Source: an uncultured Rhizobiaceae group bacterium (GTDB lineage Bacteria; Pseudomonadota; Alphaproteobacteria; Rhizobiales; Rhizobiaceae). Taken from it: 15,485 nt of DNA. Below the pieces are notes generated by a model, which saw only the letters and a list, made by a program, of their open reading frames with translations, did not search any database and was not told where the DNA came from. Within the stretch, counting starts at the first letter, position 1. Each line of letters starts with the position of its first letter. Positions 1-7,160 of this stretch are shown piece by piece. The stretch spans positions 1 to 15,485 of the forward strand of contig CALAIO010000192.1 of assembly GCA_937923355.1 (NCBI GenBank), written 5' to 3'. The position numbers and the translations under genes were made by a program.

Positions 1-558
1 GTGGTTGGTAGGTTCGTCGAGTAGTAGAAGATCAGGCTCAGAAAGCAGAAGCTTACAAAGTGCAACACGGCGTTTTTCACCACCAGATAAATCGGTTACA
101 GGTGAGTCACTTGGCGGACAACGCAATGCTTCCATCGCCATCTCAACTTGCGAATCCAAATCCCAAAGGTTCTGCGCATCAATCTGATCTTGAAGCGCTG
201 CGCCTTCATCAGCTGTCTCTTCAGAGTAGTTCATCATCAGTTCGTTGTAGCGATCCAGAATTGCCTTCTTCTCGGCAACCCCTTCCATGACGTTTTCTAC
301 AACCGTTTTGCTTTCATCAAGCTGTGGTTCCTGAGGCAAGTAACCGCAAGTTGCGCCCTCCGCAAGCCAGGCTTCGCCCGTATGTTCCTTATCAAGACCA
401 GCCATAATACGCAGCACGGTAGATTTACCCGCGCCGTTAGGACCCAAGATACCAATCTTGGCATCCGGATAAAAAGACAGATGAACATCTTCCAGCACTT
501 TTTTCGTACCATAAGTCTTCGATAGTCCTGCCATGTGATAAATAAACTGGCGTGCCAT
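1..558 (-). CDS. ettA: EttA, ABC-F translation factor (N-terminal part, cut by window start)
   Basis: Energy-dependent translational throttle protein of the ABC-F family. Family members bind the ribosomal E site and couple elongation to the ATP/ADP ratio. They are soluble and have no membrane domain. The 186 residues in the window form the first ABC domain: Walker [10 protein letters not shown] at residues 39-47, Q-loop LPQEP at 74-78, a charged helical insert (the ABC-F arm region, about 95-135), signature LSGGEKRR at 157-164 and Walker [11 protein letters not shown] at 177-186. The start [17 protein letters not shown] is typical of EttA, and GGAG lies 8-9 bases before the ATG. The linker and second ABC domain (about 370 more residues in full-length EttA) lie beyond the left edge. 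The reading frame stays open to base 1. The identification is firm; only completeness is unknown. Confidence 0.95.
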   Translation of the reverse strand, partial: MARQFIYHMAGLSKTYGTKKVLEDVHLSFYPDAKIGILGPNGAGKSTVLRIMAGLDKEHTGEAWLAEGATCGYLPQEPQLDESKTVVENVMEGVAEKKAILDRYNELMMNYSEETADEGAALQDQIDAQNLWDLDSQVEMAMEALRCPPSDSPVTDLSGGEKRRVALCKLLLSEPDLLLLDEPTNH

Positions 559-610
559 AAATGCTTCTCCGTGCAACAGAAATTGTGATTAAGTTTGTTA
601 TCGAAGGATT

Positions 611-640
611 TACGCTTTGACGCCGATAAATTCAAGCGTA
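611..640. repeat. Inverted repeat in the ettA / TerB-gene divergent region
   Basis: TACGCTT (611-617) is exactly inverted as AAGCGTA (634-640), separated by 16 bases. The arms extend imperfectly by three more positions, one of which pairs. It sits between the divergent starts of ettA (558) and the TerB-like gene (679). There is no T-run after it on either strand, so it is not an obvious terminator. It could be an operator or an RNA hairpin in a leader. Confidence 0.4.
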
Positions 641-678
641 GTGTTTGTAACAGTCTAATTTTCAGGATTTTATTTCAA

Positions 679-1293
679 ATGCGCGCTGCAATTTACATAT
701 TTCTAAGTTTTTTATTCATTAGCCTGGGCGCTTATAACCTTTACAATGGCTATGAATTGGAAAACCCATATGTTGCAGGTTTTGGTTTTGCCGCCATAAT
801 AATTGGTGCTATGATGGCCATGTACGCAATTACCCAACGCAGAAAAAAGTCAAATAATATGAGCAATAAAAATTCCATAAATTCTTACAATAACGAAGCA
901 GTTGAACGCGAGCCAGACGGCGCAATTGAAATTCATGCAATCATTCAATCCATGGGTGTGGTAGCTGTCGCAGACAAACGTGTCAGGCAAGAAGAGGTGG
1001 AAACCATCGCTAGCATTTATGAAGAAATGCTGGGTATGAAAATTCGTGATGAAGAAGTTCGTGAAATACTGTCCGAGTTTGATGATCACTTCGACATTGA
1101 AAAACGACTAGAAAGTAATCGTTCTTATATTAGCCCAACCATGAAGCGCACCATTATTCAAAGCTGTCAAAAAGTCATGGTTAGTGATTTGGAAATCGTT
1201 CGCTCTGAAGAAAATCGCATCATGGAGATCGGACGTGCGCTTGGCTTCTCCGATGCTGAAGTTAACGAGCTTATTGAGTCTACGCCCAAATAA
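679..1293 (+). CDS. Membrane-anchored TerB-like protein
   Basis: Predicted 204-residue protein. Two hydrophobic helices open it (about 3-24 and 31-52), followed by the basic stop QRRKK, a polar Asn/Ser-rich linker (57-78) and a helical TerB-like domain (about 82-200). Two acidic turns followed by long helices (ADKRVRQEE at 98-106 and SDLEIVRSEENRIMEIGRALGFSD at 169-192) match the paired acidic signature of TerB domains. The domain should face the cytoplasm. TerB domains are linked to tellurite-resistance and membrane-stress systems, but no activity can be assigned here. A TTG at 595 would add 28 residues. I prefer the ATG at 679, because AGGA precedes it by 11 bases and the first membrane helix begins immediately. 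The stop overlaps the next ATG by one base, so the two genes are probably translationally coupled. Confidence 0.75.
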   Translation: MRAAIYIFLSFLFISLGAYNLYNGYELENPYVAGFGFAAIIIGAMMAMYAITQRRKKSNNMSNKNSINSYNNEAVEREPDGAIEIHAIIQSMGVVAVADKRVRQEEVETIASIYEEMLGMKIRDEEVREILSEFDDHFDIEKRLESNRSYISPTMKRTIIQSCQKVMVSDLEIVRSEENRIMEIGRALGFSDAEVNELIESTPK

Positions 1294-2219
1294 TGACTTT
1301 CAAAAAATCAAAACTTGCAAGCCAAACTGGCGCTGAGTTACAGCTCTATCAACTAGAGACCAAGAATAAAGCAAAAGCTGTCGTTCATATCAATCATGGC
1401 ATGTGCGAACATATTAGCCGCTATGAACGATTTGCCATGCACCTTGTAAACAATGGTTATCACGTCATCGCCCATGACCATCGCGGACACGGACTGACAA
1501 CAGCAAAAGACGCGCCACTTGGAACTTTTGCAAAATCAGACGGACTTTCAAAAGTCATTGCAGACATCGCTGCTGTGAACGCCAAGGCAAGCGCGCTTTA
1601 CCCCGATTTGCCCATCATTTATTTCGGTCACTCGATGGGCGCTATCCTTGGGCTCAACTATTGCATTAAACATTCAGACAAGATCGCAGCCAGCGCTTTG
1701 TGGAATTCAGGCGTCGATGGCGGGATGCTGCTCGCTGTCTATGGTTTTCTGCTGAAAGTGGAACGCATGTTCAAGGGCTCAGACGTGCCAAGCCAAATCG
1801 CAAAGAAACTGGCCTTTGAAGACTGGAACAAGAAATTCAAACCCAATCGAACGCAGTCAGACTGGCTCACCCGCGATGAAGCGGAAGTTGATAAATATAT
1901 TGCAGACCCACTCTGTGGCTTTGACGCCAGCAATGGCTTGTGGCGCGATTTGCTGGGCAGCGTAAAAATCGGCGCTGACGACAGCCAGATCGCAAAAATC
2001 AGAAACGACCTGCCCATCCACATGTTGGCCGGCGGCAAAGACCCCTGCTCCAACCAGGGAAAAGCCGTAAAACGCCTCTACAACCGCCTAAAACAATCCG
2101 GTATCAAAGACATCATACTCACCATCCACAAAGACAACCGCCACGAAGCCCTCAACGAGCTAAACCGTGATGAGGTTATGCAGGACTTTGTGGCGTGGTT
2201 AGATGAAAGATTTGGATAA
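1293..2219 (+). CDS. Alpha/beta hydrolase, monoacylglycerol lipase / lysophospholipase type
   Basis: A 308-residue serine hydrolase of the Hydrolase_4 (PldB/MGL-like) family, which cleaves acyl esters such as monoacylglycerols or lysophospholipids. Visible landmarks are HGMCEHISRY (oxyanion-hole region, 35-44), DHRGHG (62-67), the nucleophile elbow GHSMG with Ser114, the acid in GGKDP (Asp250) and the catalytic His in NRHEALNE (His284). A lid region spans about 140-235. No signal peptide is seen, so it is probably cytoplasmic or loosely membrane-bound. The start codon shares its A with the stop of the TerB-like gene, so the two form one operon. The last third uses strikingly C-rich codons with few G on this strand, unlike the neighbours. 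The substrate cannot be told from sequence. Confidence 0.85.
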   Translation: MTFKKSKLASQTGAELQLYQLETKNKAKAVVHINHGMCEHISRYERFAMHLVNNGYHVIAHDHRGHGLTTAKDAPLGTFAKSDGLSKVIADIAAVNAKASALYPDLPIIYFGHSMGAILGLNYCIKHSDKIAASALWNSGVDGGMLLAVYGFLLKVERMFKGSDVPSQIAKKLAFEDWNKKFKPNRTQSDWLTRDEAEVDKYIADPLCGFDASNGLWRDLLGSVKIGADDSQIAKIRNDLPIHMLAGGKDPCSNQGKAVKRLYNRLKQSGIKDIILTIHKDNRHEALNELNRDEVMQDFVAWLDERFG

Positions 2220-2222
2220 GAA

Positions 2223-3029
2223 CTAATCCGCCACCACAGTGGGGTCGTTAATCTCGCGTTCTTTCTTCTTCATCAGCTTTTTCTGATACTGGCTTTGCAC
2301 CACGTCTACCAAAATCATCACGATCAGCACGAAGTAGAAGGTTGATTTTGACATCGCTTCTACCGGATAGCCCAGCAGTTTGATATGTGCCAGATGGCCT
2401 CCTTCCGAGACGAGCAGGATGCCAACGATGAACAGGATGAAGAGGCCGAGCACTTCATACATACGGTTCTTCTTTAAAAAGTCTGCCACTTTATCAGCCA
2501 TGACGATCATCAGGATACCGGTAATAATAATCGCAATAGCCATTACAATGAACACATCGGTGAGTGCGATTGCTGAGAGGATTGAGTCAAACGAGAAAAC
2601 AAGGTTCATCAAAACGATTGAGAAGATAACGGAAGGCACGGATTTCAGACCAGCATCATCCTCACCCTCAATGTTATGAACCGCCAGCATGTGCATAATT
2701 TCCTTGAGTGCTGTCCATATGATGAATGCGCCCCCAAATAGCACAATAAGCGCATGGCCGCTAAAGTCTCCTTCAACAAAGCCGTTGAAATCGATTTTGA
2801 AAAGAGAATCCTGAAAAAATCCGATTGCCTGAATGATCACAAACAGCAGAATGATGCGCAGTACAATTGCCATGCCAATTCCTATTTGGCGAACCTTGCG
2901 TTGGCTCTCTACAGGCGCACGTTTCGATTCAATTGCGATATAAAGAAGGTTATCAAACCCCAAAACAACTTGAAGCAAAATTAGCATTAACAGAGTGAGT
3001 AAATTGTCTATCGTTAATAATTCCAGCAT
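2223..3029 (-). CDS. TerC-family integral membrane protein
   Basis: A 268-residue polytopic membrane protein of the TerC (YgdQ/Alx-like) family. Members are implicated in manganese export, metalation of secreted proteins and tellurite tolerance. The paired intramembrane acidic motifs are present: VVLGFDNLLYI with Asp26 near the N-terminus, and VFSFDSILSAIALTD with Asp148. About seven hydrophobic segments are visible, and the C-terminus is charged (QKKLMKKKERE). A TTG at 3041 would add four residues. The ATG at 3029 is preferred, because GGAG at 3036-3039 sits six bases before it and would lie inside the longer version. The gene converges on the hydrolase, with three bases between stops, and diverges from cpaB. 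The transported ion is inferred from the family only. Confidence 0.85.
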   Translation of the reverse strand: MLELLTIDNLLTLLMLILLQVVLGFDNLLYIAIESKRAPVESQRKVRQIGIGMAIVLRIILLFVIIQAIGFFQDSLFKIDFNGFVEGDFSGHALIVLFGGAFIIWTALKEIMHMLAVHNIEGEDDAGLKSVPSVIFSIVLMNLVFSFDSILSAIALTDVFIVMAIAIIITGILMIVMADKVADFLKKNRMYEVLGLFILFIVGILLVSEGGHLAHIKLLGYPVEAMSKSTFYFVLIVMILVDVVQSQYQKKLMKKKEREINDPTVVAD

Positions 3030-3035
3030 CAAAGT

Positions 3036-3039
3036 CTCC
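3036..3039 (-). promoter_or_regulatory. Ribosome binding site deciding the TerC-gene start
   Basis: GGAG on the minus strand, six bases upstream of ATG 3029. It selects that ATG over the in-frame TTG at 3041. Confidence 0.65.
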
Positions 3040-3201
3040 AAATATCTAAATAAAATACCTACAATTTTAAGCGCTTGGCCTTAGTATGGTTACCGCTTCC
3101 TTTATGAATATTTCAAATTGTCCCATTTCGAAAGGGTTTGTTTACCACAACCAGCAAAACACCCCCATAAATCTTCATTTCATGCTTCAAGCGCACTGAT
3201 A

Positions 3202-3231
3202 TTAACAAGTTCATTAAGTCTCGCATATTAG
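3202..3231 (+). promoter_or_regulatory. Candidate sigma-70-type promoter of the Tad operon
   Basis: TTAACA (3202-3207, five of six to the -35 consensus) is followed after 18 bases by TATTAG (3226-3231, four of six to the -10 consensus). This would start transcription near 3238, about 36 bases before the cpaB GTG. It is the best match I found in the 244-base divergent gap, but it is only a by-eye match in AT-rich DNA. Confidence 0.25.
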
Positions 3232-3273
3232 TTTGGCTGGAGATTTAAAAACTTTAGCAGGGGAAAATCTACA

Positions 3274-4146
3274 GTGAGTGGAAAATTGATTATTATGGCT
3301 GGTTTAGCTGTTGCCTTTGGCGCAACAAGTTATGTGGGTGGTAATTACTACCTGGAGAGCCAGACACAAGCCCTAACCGAGGCACGTATCAATGAGTTGG
3401 ATGCAAACCGTCCAGTTGTTGAAGCAGTTGAGCTTGCTAAAGTTGTGGTTGCAACATCCGAAATTAAATTCGGCGAAGCGATCAGCGCAAGCAACATCAA
3501 GGTAGTAGACTGGCCTAAGGATGCATTTCCTGAAGGCGCCTTCACTGCAACATCTGACGTCATCAGCGATGGTAATCGCCGTGTGCTAACAACAATATTT
3601 CCTGGCGAACCAATTATAACCGCCAAGATTACTGGAGAAAATGGCCGCGCAGGACTTTCAGGCGTCATAACAGAAGGTATGCGTGCTGTTACTGTACCAG
3701 TAAATACCGTGAACGGCGTGGCAGGTTTTGTGCAACCAGGAGACCGTGTTGATATCCTTCTCACTAAAAATAATAGCGAAAACAATGGGACATCCTCCAC
3801 AACTATTATGGAATATGTCAAAATTCTTTCGGTTGACCAAAATGCTGGCTCAAGAAATGAAACTGCACAATTAGCTTCTTCCGTAACAATCGAAACAGAT
3901 ACAAGAGGTACGGAGAAAATCGCTTGGGCACTCAACGTAGGGACACTCTCTTTAACGCTTAGGGCCGCAGGAGATGCCAAAGTTTCTAAAACCAACGACA
4001 ATAAGCAAGACAGCTTGTTCTCATTCCAAGAAGAAAAACCAACCAGAACATCGATAAAAGTAGTCTCTGGCAACAATGTTAAAGAATACAACGTGGCAAT
4101 TGAAGGCGCGCAAAAGCCTGAAAACCAAAATAATAACAATAACTAA
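3274..4146 (+). CDS. cpaB: Flp pilus assembly protein CpaB/RcpC
   Basis: A 290-residue periplasmic protein with a single N-terminal membrane anchor (about 4-22). A SAF domain follows (about 52-118, containing VVVATSEIKFGEAISASNIK and IFPGEPIITAKI), then the RcpC/CpaB domain (about 130-250, with MRAVTVPVNTVNGVAGFVQPGDRVDILLT). In Tad systems CpaB works with the CpaC secretin in the periplasm. The start is GTG 3274, with AGGGGA (3259-3264) nine bases before it. The C-terminus runs out in an Asn-rich tail ending in five Asn, encoded by AAT/AAC repeats, which could be prone to length change. It is the first gene of the pilus operon; cpaC follows after 27 bases. Confidence 0.95.
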   Translation: MSGKLIIMAGLAVAFGATSYVGGNYYLESQTQALTEARINELDANRPVVEAVELAKVVVATSEIKFGEAISASNIKVVDWPKDAFPEGAFTATSDVISDGNRRVLTTIFPGEPIITAKITGENGRAGLSGVITEGMRAVTVPVNTVNGVAGFVQPGDRVDILLTKNNSENNGTSSTTIMEYVKILSVDQNAGSRNETAQLASSVTIETDTRGTEKIAWALNVGTLSLTLRAAGDAKVSKTNDNKQDSLFSFQEEKPTRTSIKVVSGNNVKEYNVAIEGAQKPENQNNNNN

Positions 4147-4173
4147 GCACAAAAGCTTATGGGGACTATAATT

Positions 4174-5595
4174 ATGAATCTGGGCTGGAACACAAAAAAC
4201 AAATTGCGTAAATGTATCGTTGCGACAGGCATAGCTGTCATGGCAGCAACATCACCGCTTGCAACAACAAGCTTAGCAAATGCAGAGAGTGGTATCATTC
4301 ATCTTAGCGCTTCGCAAAATGCAAAAACAATGAAAATAACTAAAGCCAAGCCTAAAACTGTAAGAACAGACCGTTCTTTTAGCGAAATTGTTGTGGGCGA
4401 CCCTGAAGTGGCGACTGTGAGCCCTCTTACAGATCGTTCTTTTTATGTAGTAGGCACAGCACCTGGCACAACTGGCATTGCACTTTATGATTCAGAAAGC
4501 AATCTGGTAGGACTTCTGGACATCGAAGTAGGTGCAAACACCAACCAGATTAATGCAGCACTAAGCGCAGCACTTCCTAAATCATCAGTCAAAGCAACAA
4601 CGTCAAACGGGAAAGTAATCTTAAAAGGCAAAGCTAAGGGCGCGGGCGCCGCCGCTAAAGCACGCGAAATCGCAAAGAAGTTTGATCCAGAACTGGTTGA
4701 TACTGTTAAAATTGAAGGTTCTCAGCAAGTAAATCTCGAGGTTCGTTTTATCGAAGCGCGCCGCACTAAAGGTAAAGATGTTAGTGTAAGAACTGGCTTT
4801 AATAAGGGCTCTGGAGCTGCACTTTCCAACGCACCGGACTCAACATTAACAAGCCTGTTAACCGGCGGACTTCCCTTTGGCCAGTTTGTGACAAATATCG
4901 TTCAAAGTGGTACAAATGTTGACCTTGCTATTACTGCACTAGAGCAAAAAGGCCTAGCTAGAAGCCTTGCAGAACCAAACTTGGTCGCGCTTTCAGGCGA
5001 CACAGCTAGTTTTCTCGCAGGCGGTGAATTCCCTATACCTGTTGCGCAGGATGCAGATACAATTTCTGTACAGTTTAAACCTTTTGGTGTTGGCCTAAAA
5101 TTCACACCAACTGTATTGGATAATGGCCTTATTAATCTAAAACTGGCACCCGAAGTAAGTGAAATTGACCCAACAAATGAAGTAGCAGTTGGGGGTGGCA
5201 TTTCAGTACCAGGTCTTGTTGTACGCAGAGCAGAAACAACTCTAGAACTCAGAGATGGGCAAACATTCGTATTAGGTGGCCTACTTCAAAAAAGTTCCAC
5301 ATACAACAAACGCCAATTACCTTGGATTGGAGATGTCCCAATCTTAGGTGCGCTATTCCGTAGCTCTGACTTCCAAAAACAAGAAACTGATCTTGTTATC
5401 ATCGTAACACCACGTTTGGTTAAACCATTGCGCCCTGGCGAAACCCCAGCGACGCCATTGGATAATACTGCACCAGCAAATGAAGCCGAATTCTTTGCCA
5501 ATGGCACATTGGAAGTAAATCGTGGTCACCTAAGAACACTGGCAGCAGCTAAAAGTGACGTTCTAAAATCAGGCCATGTAATCGAGTTGGAGTAA
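4174..5595 (+). CDS. cpaC: Flp pilus outer-membrane secretin CpaC/RcpA
   Basis: Forms the outer-membrane channel through which the Flp pilus leaves. It is 473 residues from ATG 4174, with a signal peptide (basic LRK at 11-13, hydrophobic core, likely cleavage after ANA at residue 37). Next come an N-terminal secretin-associated domain (about 45-120, SFSEIVVGDPEVATVSPL), a BON-like region (about 122-182) and the secretin domain (about 245-418). The last ends in the classic LELRDGQTFVLGGL, WIGDVPILGALFR and ETDLVIIVTPRLVKP. An in-frame ATG at 4159 lies 15 bases upstream. I reject it because GGGGA (4161-4165) falls inside it and is correctly placed, eight bases before ATG 4174. A tail of about 50 residues follows the secretin domain. 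Confidence 0.95.
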   Translation: MNLGWNTKNKLRKCIVATGIAVMAATSPLATTSLANAESGIIHLSASQNAKTMKITKAKPKTVRTDRSFSEIVVGDPEVATVSPLTDRSFYVVGTAPGTTGIALYDSESNLVGLLDIEVGANTNQINAALSAALPKSSVKATTSNGKVILKGKAKGAGAAAKAREIAKKFDPELVDTVKIEGSQQVNLEVRFIEARRTKGKDVSVRTGFNKGSGAALSNAPDSTLTSLLTGGLPFGQFVTNIVQSGTNVDLAITALEQKGLARSLAEPNLVALSGDTASFLAGGEFPIPVAQDADTISVQFKPFGVGLKFTPTVLDNGLINLKLAPEVSEIDPTNEVAVGGGISVPGLVVRRAETTLELRDGQTFVLGGLLQKSSTYNKRQLPWIGDVPILGALFRSSDFQKQETDLVIIVTPRLVKPLRPGETPATPLDNTAPANEAEFFANGTLEVNRGHLRTLAAAKSDVLKSGHVIELE

Positions 5596-5600
5596 AAATA

Positions 5601-5873
5601 ATGAATAAAAACAAACTATTACGAACAACAGCAATTGGTGTAATTTTTGTTCTTAGTGGATGCACCTACCTTGATCGCGAGGAAAGCGTAACAAGTTTTG
5701 CAGGTGATGCCCAAGCGATTAACAAAGCAAAGCAAACTGTCGATCCATGGAATGAGAACGCCTATAACAATGATATTGGGGGCGATGGCCAAAGACTGGG
5801 CGACACTGTCAAACGCTACAAAGAAGGCGAGCAGGAACAAGCCCAAGAAATAGGTAATGTGAGTACAAACTAA
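5601..5873 (+). CDS. Small lipoprotein in the cpaD position
   Basis: A 90-residue lipoprotein. It has a basic start (MNKNKLLR), a hydrophobic core and the lipobox LSGC, with Cys21 as the lipidated residue. Thr at +2 favours the outer membrane. The mature part of 70 residues is polar, has the segment SVTSFAGDAQAINKAKQTVDPW (split here by residues 29-50) and a charged, probably helical C-terminus rich in Glu/Gln/Lys. It lies exactly where cpaD stands in Caulobacter-type loci, between cpaC and cpaE, five bases after cpaC, with GGAG eight bases before its ATG. Typical CpaD is about 200 residues or more, so this is either a short alternative or an unrelated secretin accessory (pilotin-like) protein. 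The role is inferred from position only. Confidence 0.8.
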   Translation: MNKNKLLRTTAIGVIFVLSGCTYLDREESVTSFAGDAQAINKAKQTVDPWNENAYNNDIGGDGQRLGDTVKRYKEGEQEQAQEIGNVSTN

Positions 5874-5917
5874 AGCTAATTAATAAGAAGCGGAAGAACC
5901 GACGGGGATTAGGGAAC

Positions 5918-7150
5918 ATGTCGCAAAAAGATGAAAATACTCAGACAAGCAAGTTAGTGCTTGTCTCGCAAGATGCAGAATTGGTGAACCTTGCAAAAGG
6001 TGCGATTCCAAATACTGACAGTCAGCAAATGCAAATCATCAGCAAGCCAATCGCTGAAGTTGTCGCTGGTATGCGCAACATTGATGCAACTGCAATGATC
6101 GTTGATATTGATGCCACGAAAGTTGAAGACTTCGAAAACCTTCAAAAAATCAAACGTATGGCAGATAACAGCATGGCAATCATTGTTATTTCCAGCAATT
6201 TCAGCCCTGCTGCAGCTCGCATTTTGATTCAACTAAAAGTTTCTGACTTCCTTGTTAAGCCGGTGCAAACATCAGACCTCGTTCGTTCTTGTAACAACGC
6301 GATGAAAATTAACACCCAAGAATCGCAAGTTCAGCCGCAATTTATGTCATTCATGCCTGCTGCCGGCGGTGTCGGAACCACAGCTATGGCTATTGAAACA
6401 GCAGCCATTTTGAATGCCCATGGTTTAAAAATCGGTCGTACAACCTGTATAGTAGACTTGAACTTCCAGCACGGTACATGCGCTGAATATCTGGACATCG
6501 AACCACGTTTTGACATTTCAGAAATCGAGAACTCGCCTGAGCGCCTGGACAGACAGTTGCTCGATGTCATGCTTTCAAGACACGATAGTGGCCTATCTGT
6601 TATTTGTGCACCAAACCAACCAACAGAAATGCGCTCGTTTAAAGGTGCATTGGTGGTAAAACTGCTGGATCTCGTTTCAGCTTATTTCGACAATGTCGTC
6701 ATCGATTTACCGCGAACATGGTTTCCATGGACTGAAACAGTAATCACTGGCTCTGACAAACTCTTTGTTGTTGCAGATATGACTGTCCCATCCATTCGCC
6801 ATTCTCACAGGTTGGTAAAAGCTGTTGAAGAGCGGATTGGCAAACAAGCAAACCCAAAAATCATCGTCAATCGTATGGATTTCCGTAAAAACGCATCAGG
6901 TCTTAATGCAGGTGATGTTGAAAACGCGCTTGGCGAATATTTCGCAGGCGGCGTACCAAACAATTACATGCTTGTTCGCGATGCAGTAGACAGAGGCGTC
7001 ACACTGAGTTCGGTTCAGGCAGATAATAACGTCACACAAGCGCTTTCAGGTATAGTTTTGGCGGGTGAAATGCTCGAAGAAGCACAAAAGCCAAAGAAAG
7101 CTGGTTTGATGAGTCTTGGTCGTAATTTATTGAAGCGTAAAGCAGGTTAG
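5918..7150 (+). CDS. cpaE: CpaE/TadZ, pilus localisation ATPase-like protein
   Basis: A 410-residue cytoplasmic protein that in other bacteria places the Tad machine at its site in the cell, often the pole. An N-terminal receiver-like domain (about 10-128) keeps an acidic pocket (IVDID, Asp63/Asp65) and the conserved Lys-Pro (FLVKP, Lys114). A MinD/ParA-type domain follows (about 142-380), with the P-loop-like AAGGVGTTA (148-156), CIVDLNFQHGT (177-187) and VVIDLPRTW in the middle. Both lysines of the ParA deviant Walker A motif (KGGxGKT) are replaced by Ala149 and Thr154, so ATP turnover is doubtful; TadZ proteins are often atypical in this respect. The C-terminus is basic (LGRNLLKRK). AGGGAA precedes the ATG by a few bases. 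It is followed by cpaF after ten bases. Confidence 0.92.
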   Translation: MSQKDENTQTSKLVLVSQDAELVNLAKGAIPNTDSQQMQIISKPIAEVVAGMRNIDATAMIVDIDATKVEDFENLQKIKRMADNSMAIIVISSNFSPAAARILIQLKVSDFLVKPVQTSDLVRSCNNAMKINTQESQVQPQFMSFMPAAGGVGTTAMAIETAAILNAHGLKIGRTTCIVDLNFQHGTCAEYLDIEPRFDISEIENSPERLDRQLLDVMLSRHDSGLSVICAPNQPTEMRSFKGALVVKLLDLVSAYFDNVVIDLPRTWFPWTETVITGSDKLFVVADMTVPSIRHSHRLVKAVEERIGKQANPKIIVNRMDFRKNASGLNAGDVENALGEYFAGGVPNNYMLVRDAVDRGVTLSSVQADNNVTQALSGIVLAGEMLEEAQKPKKAGLMSLGRNLLKRKAG

Positions 7151-7160
7151 GACTTAGATC

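Noticed and set aside
595..678. TTG start extending the TerB-like protein by 28 residues
   Set aside because: The added residues are polar and put a tail before the first membrane helix. ATG 679 has an AGGA upstream and fits the topology better.
2210..2230. Terminator between the convergent hydrolase and TerC genes
   Set aside because: Only four base pairs can form and there is no T-run.
3123..3135. Near-palindrome around TTTCGAAA in the TerC/cpaB gap
   Set aside because: The arms are short with one mismatch and there is no second copy, so it is too weak to call as an operator.
3086..3199. A 37-codon frame in the gap before cpaB, considered as a Flp pilin
   Set aside because: It lacks the Gly/Glu processing site and long hydrophobic helix of Flp pilins and has no ribosome binding site.
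3202..3217. TTAA-N8-TTAA as a CtrA site before cpaB
   Set aside because: The consensus spacing is seven bases; this has eight, and the bases around it do not match further.
3348..4139. A 263-codon open frame antisense to nearly the whole of cpaB
   Set aside because: The + strand protein is a clear CpaB with all its domains. The antisense product has no recognisable motif, and open antisense frames arise from codon bias.
4159..4173. ATG 4159 as the start of cpaC
   Set aside because: The ribosome binding site GGGGA lies inside this extension and is correctly spaced for ATG 4174, which also gives a standard signal peptide.
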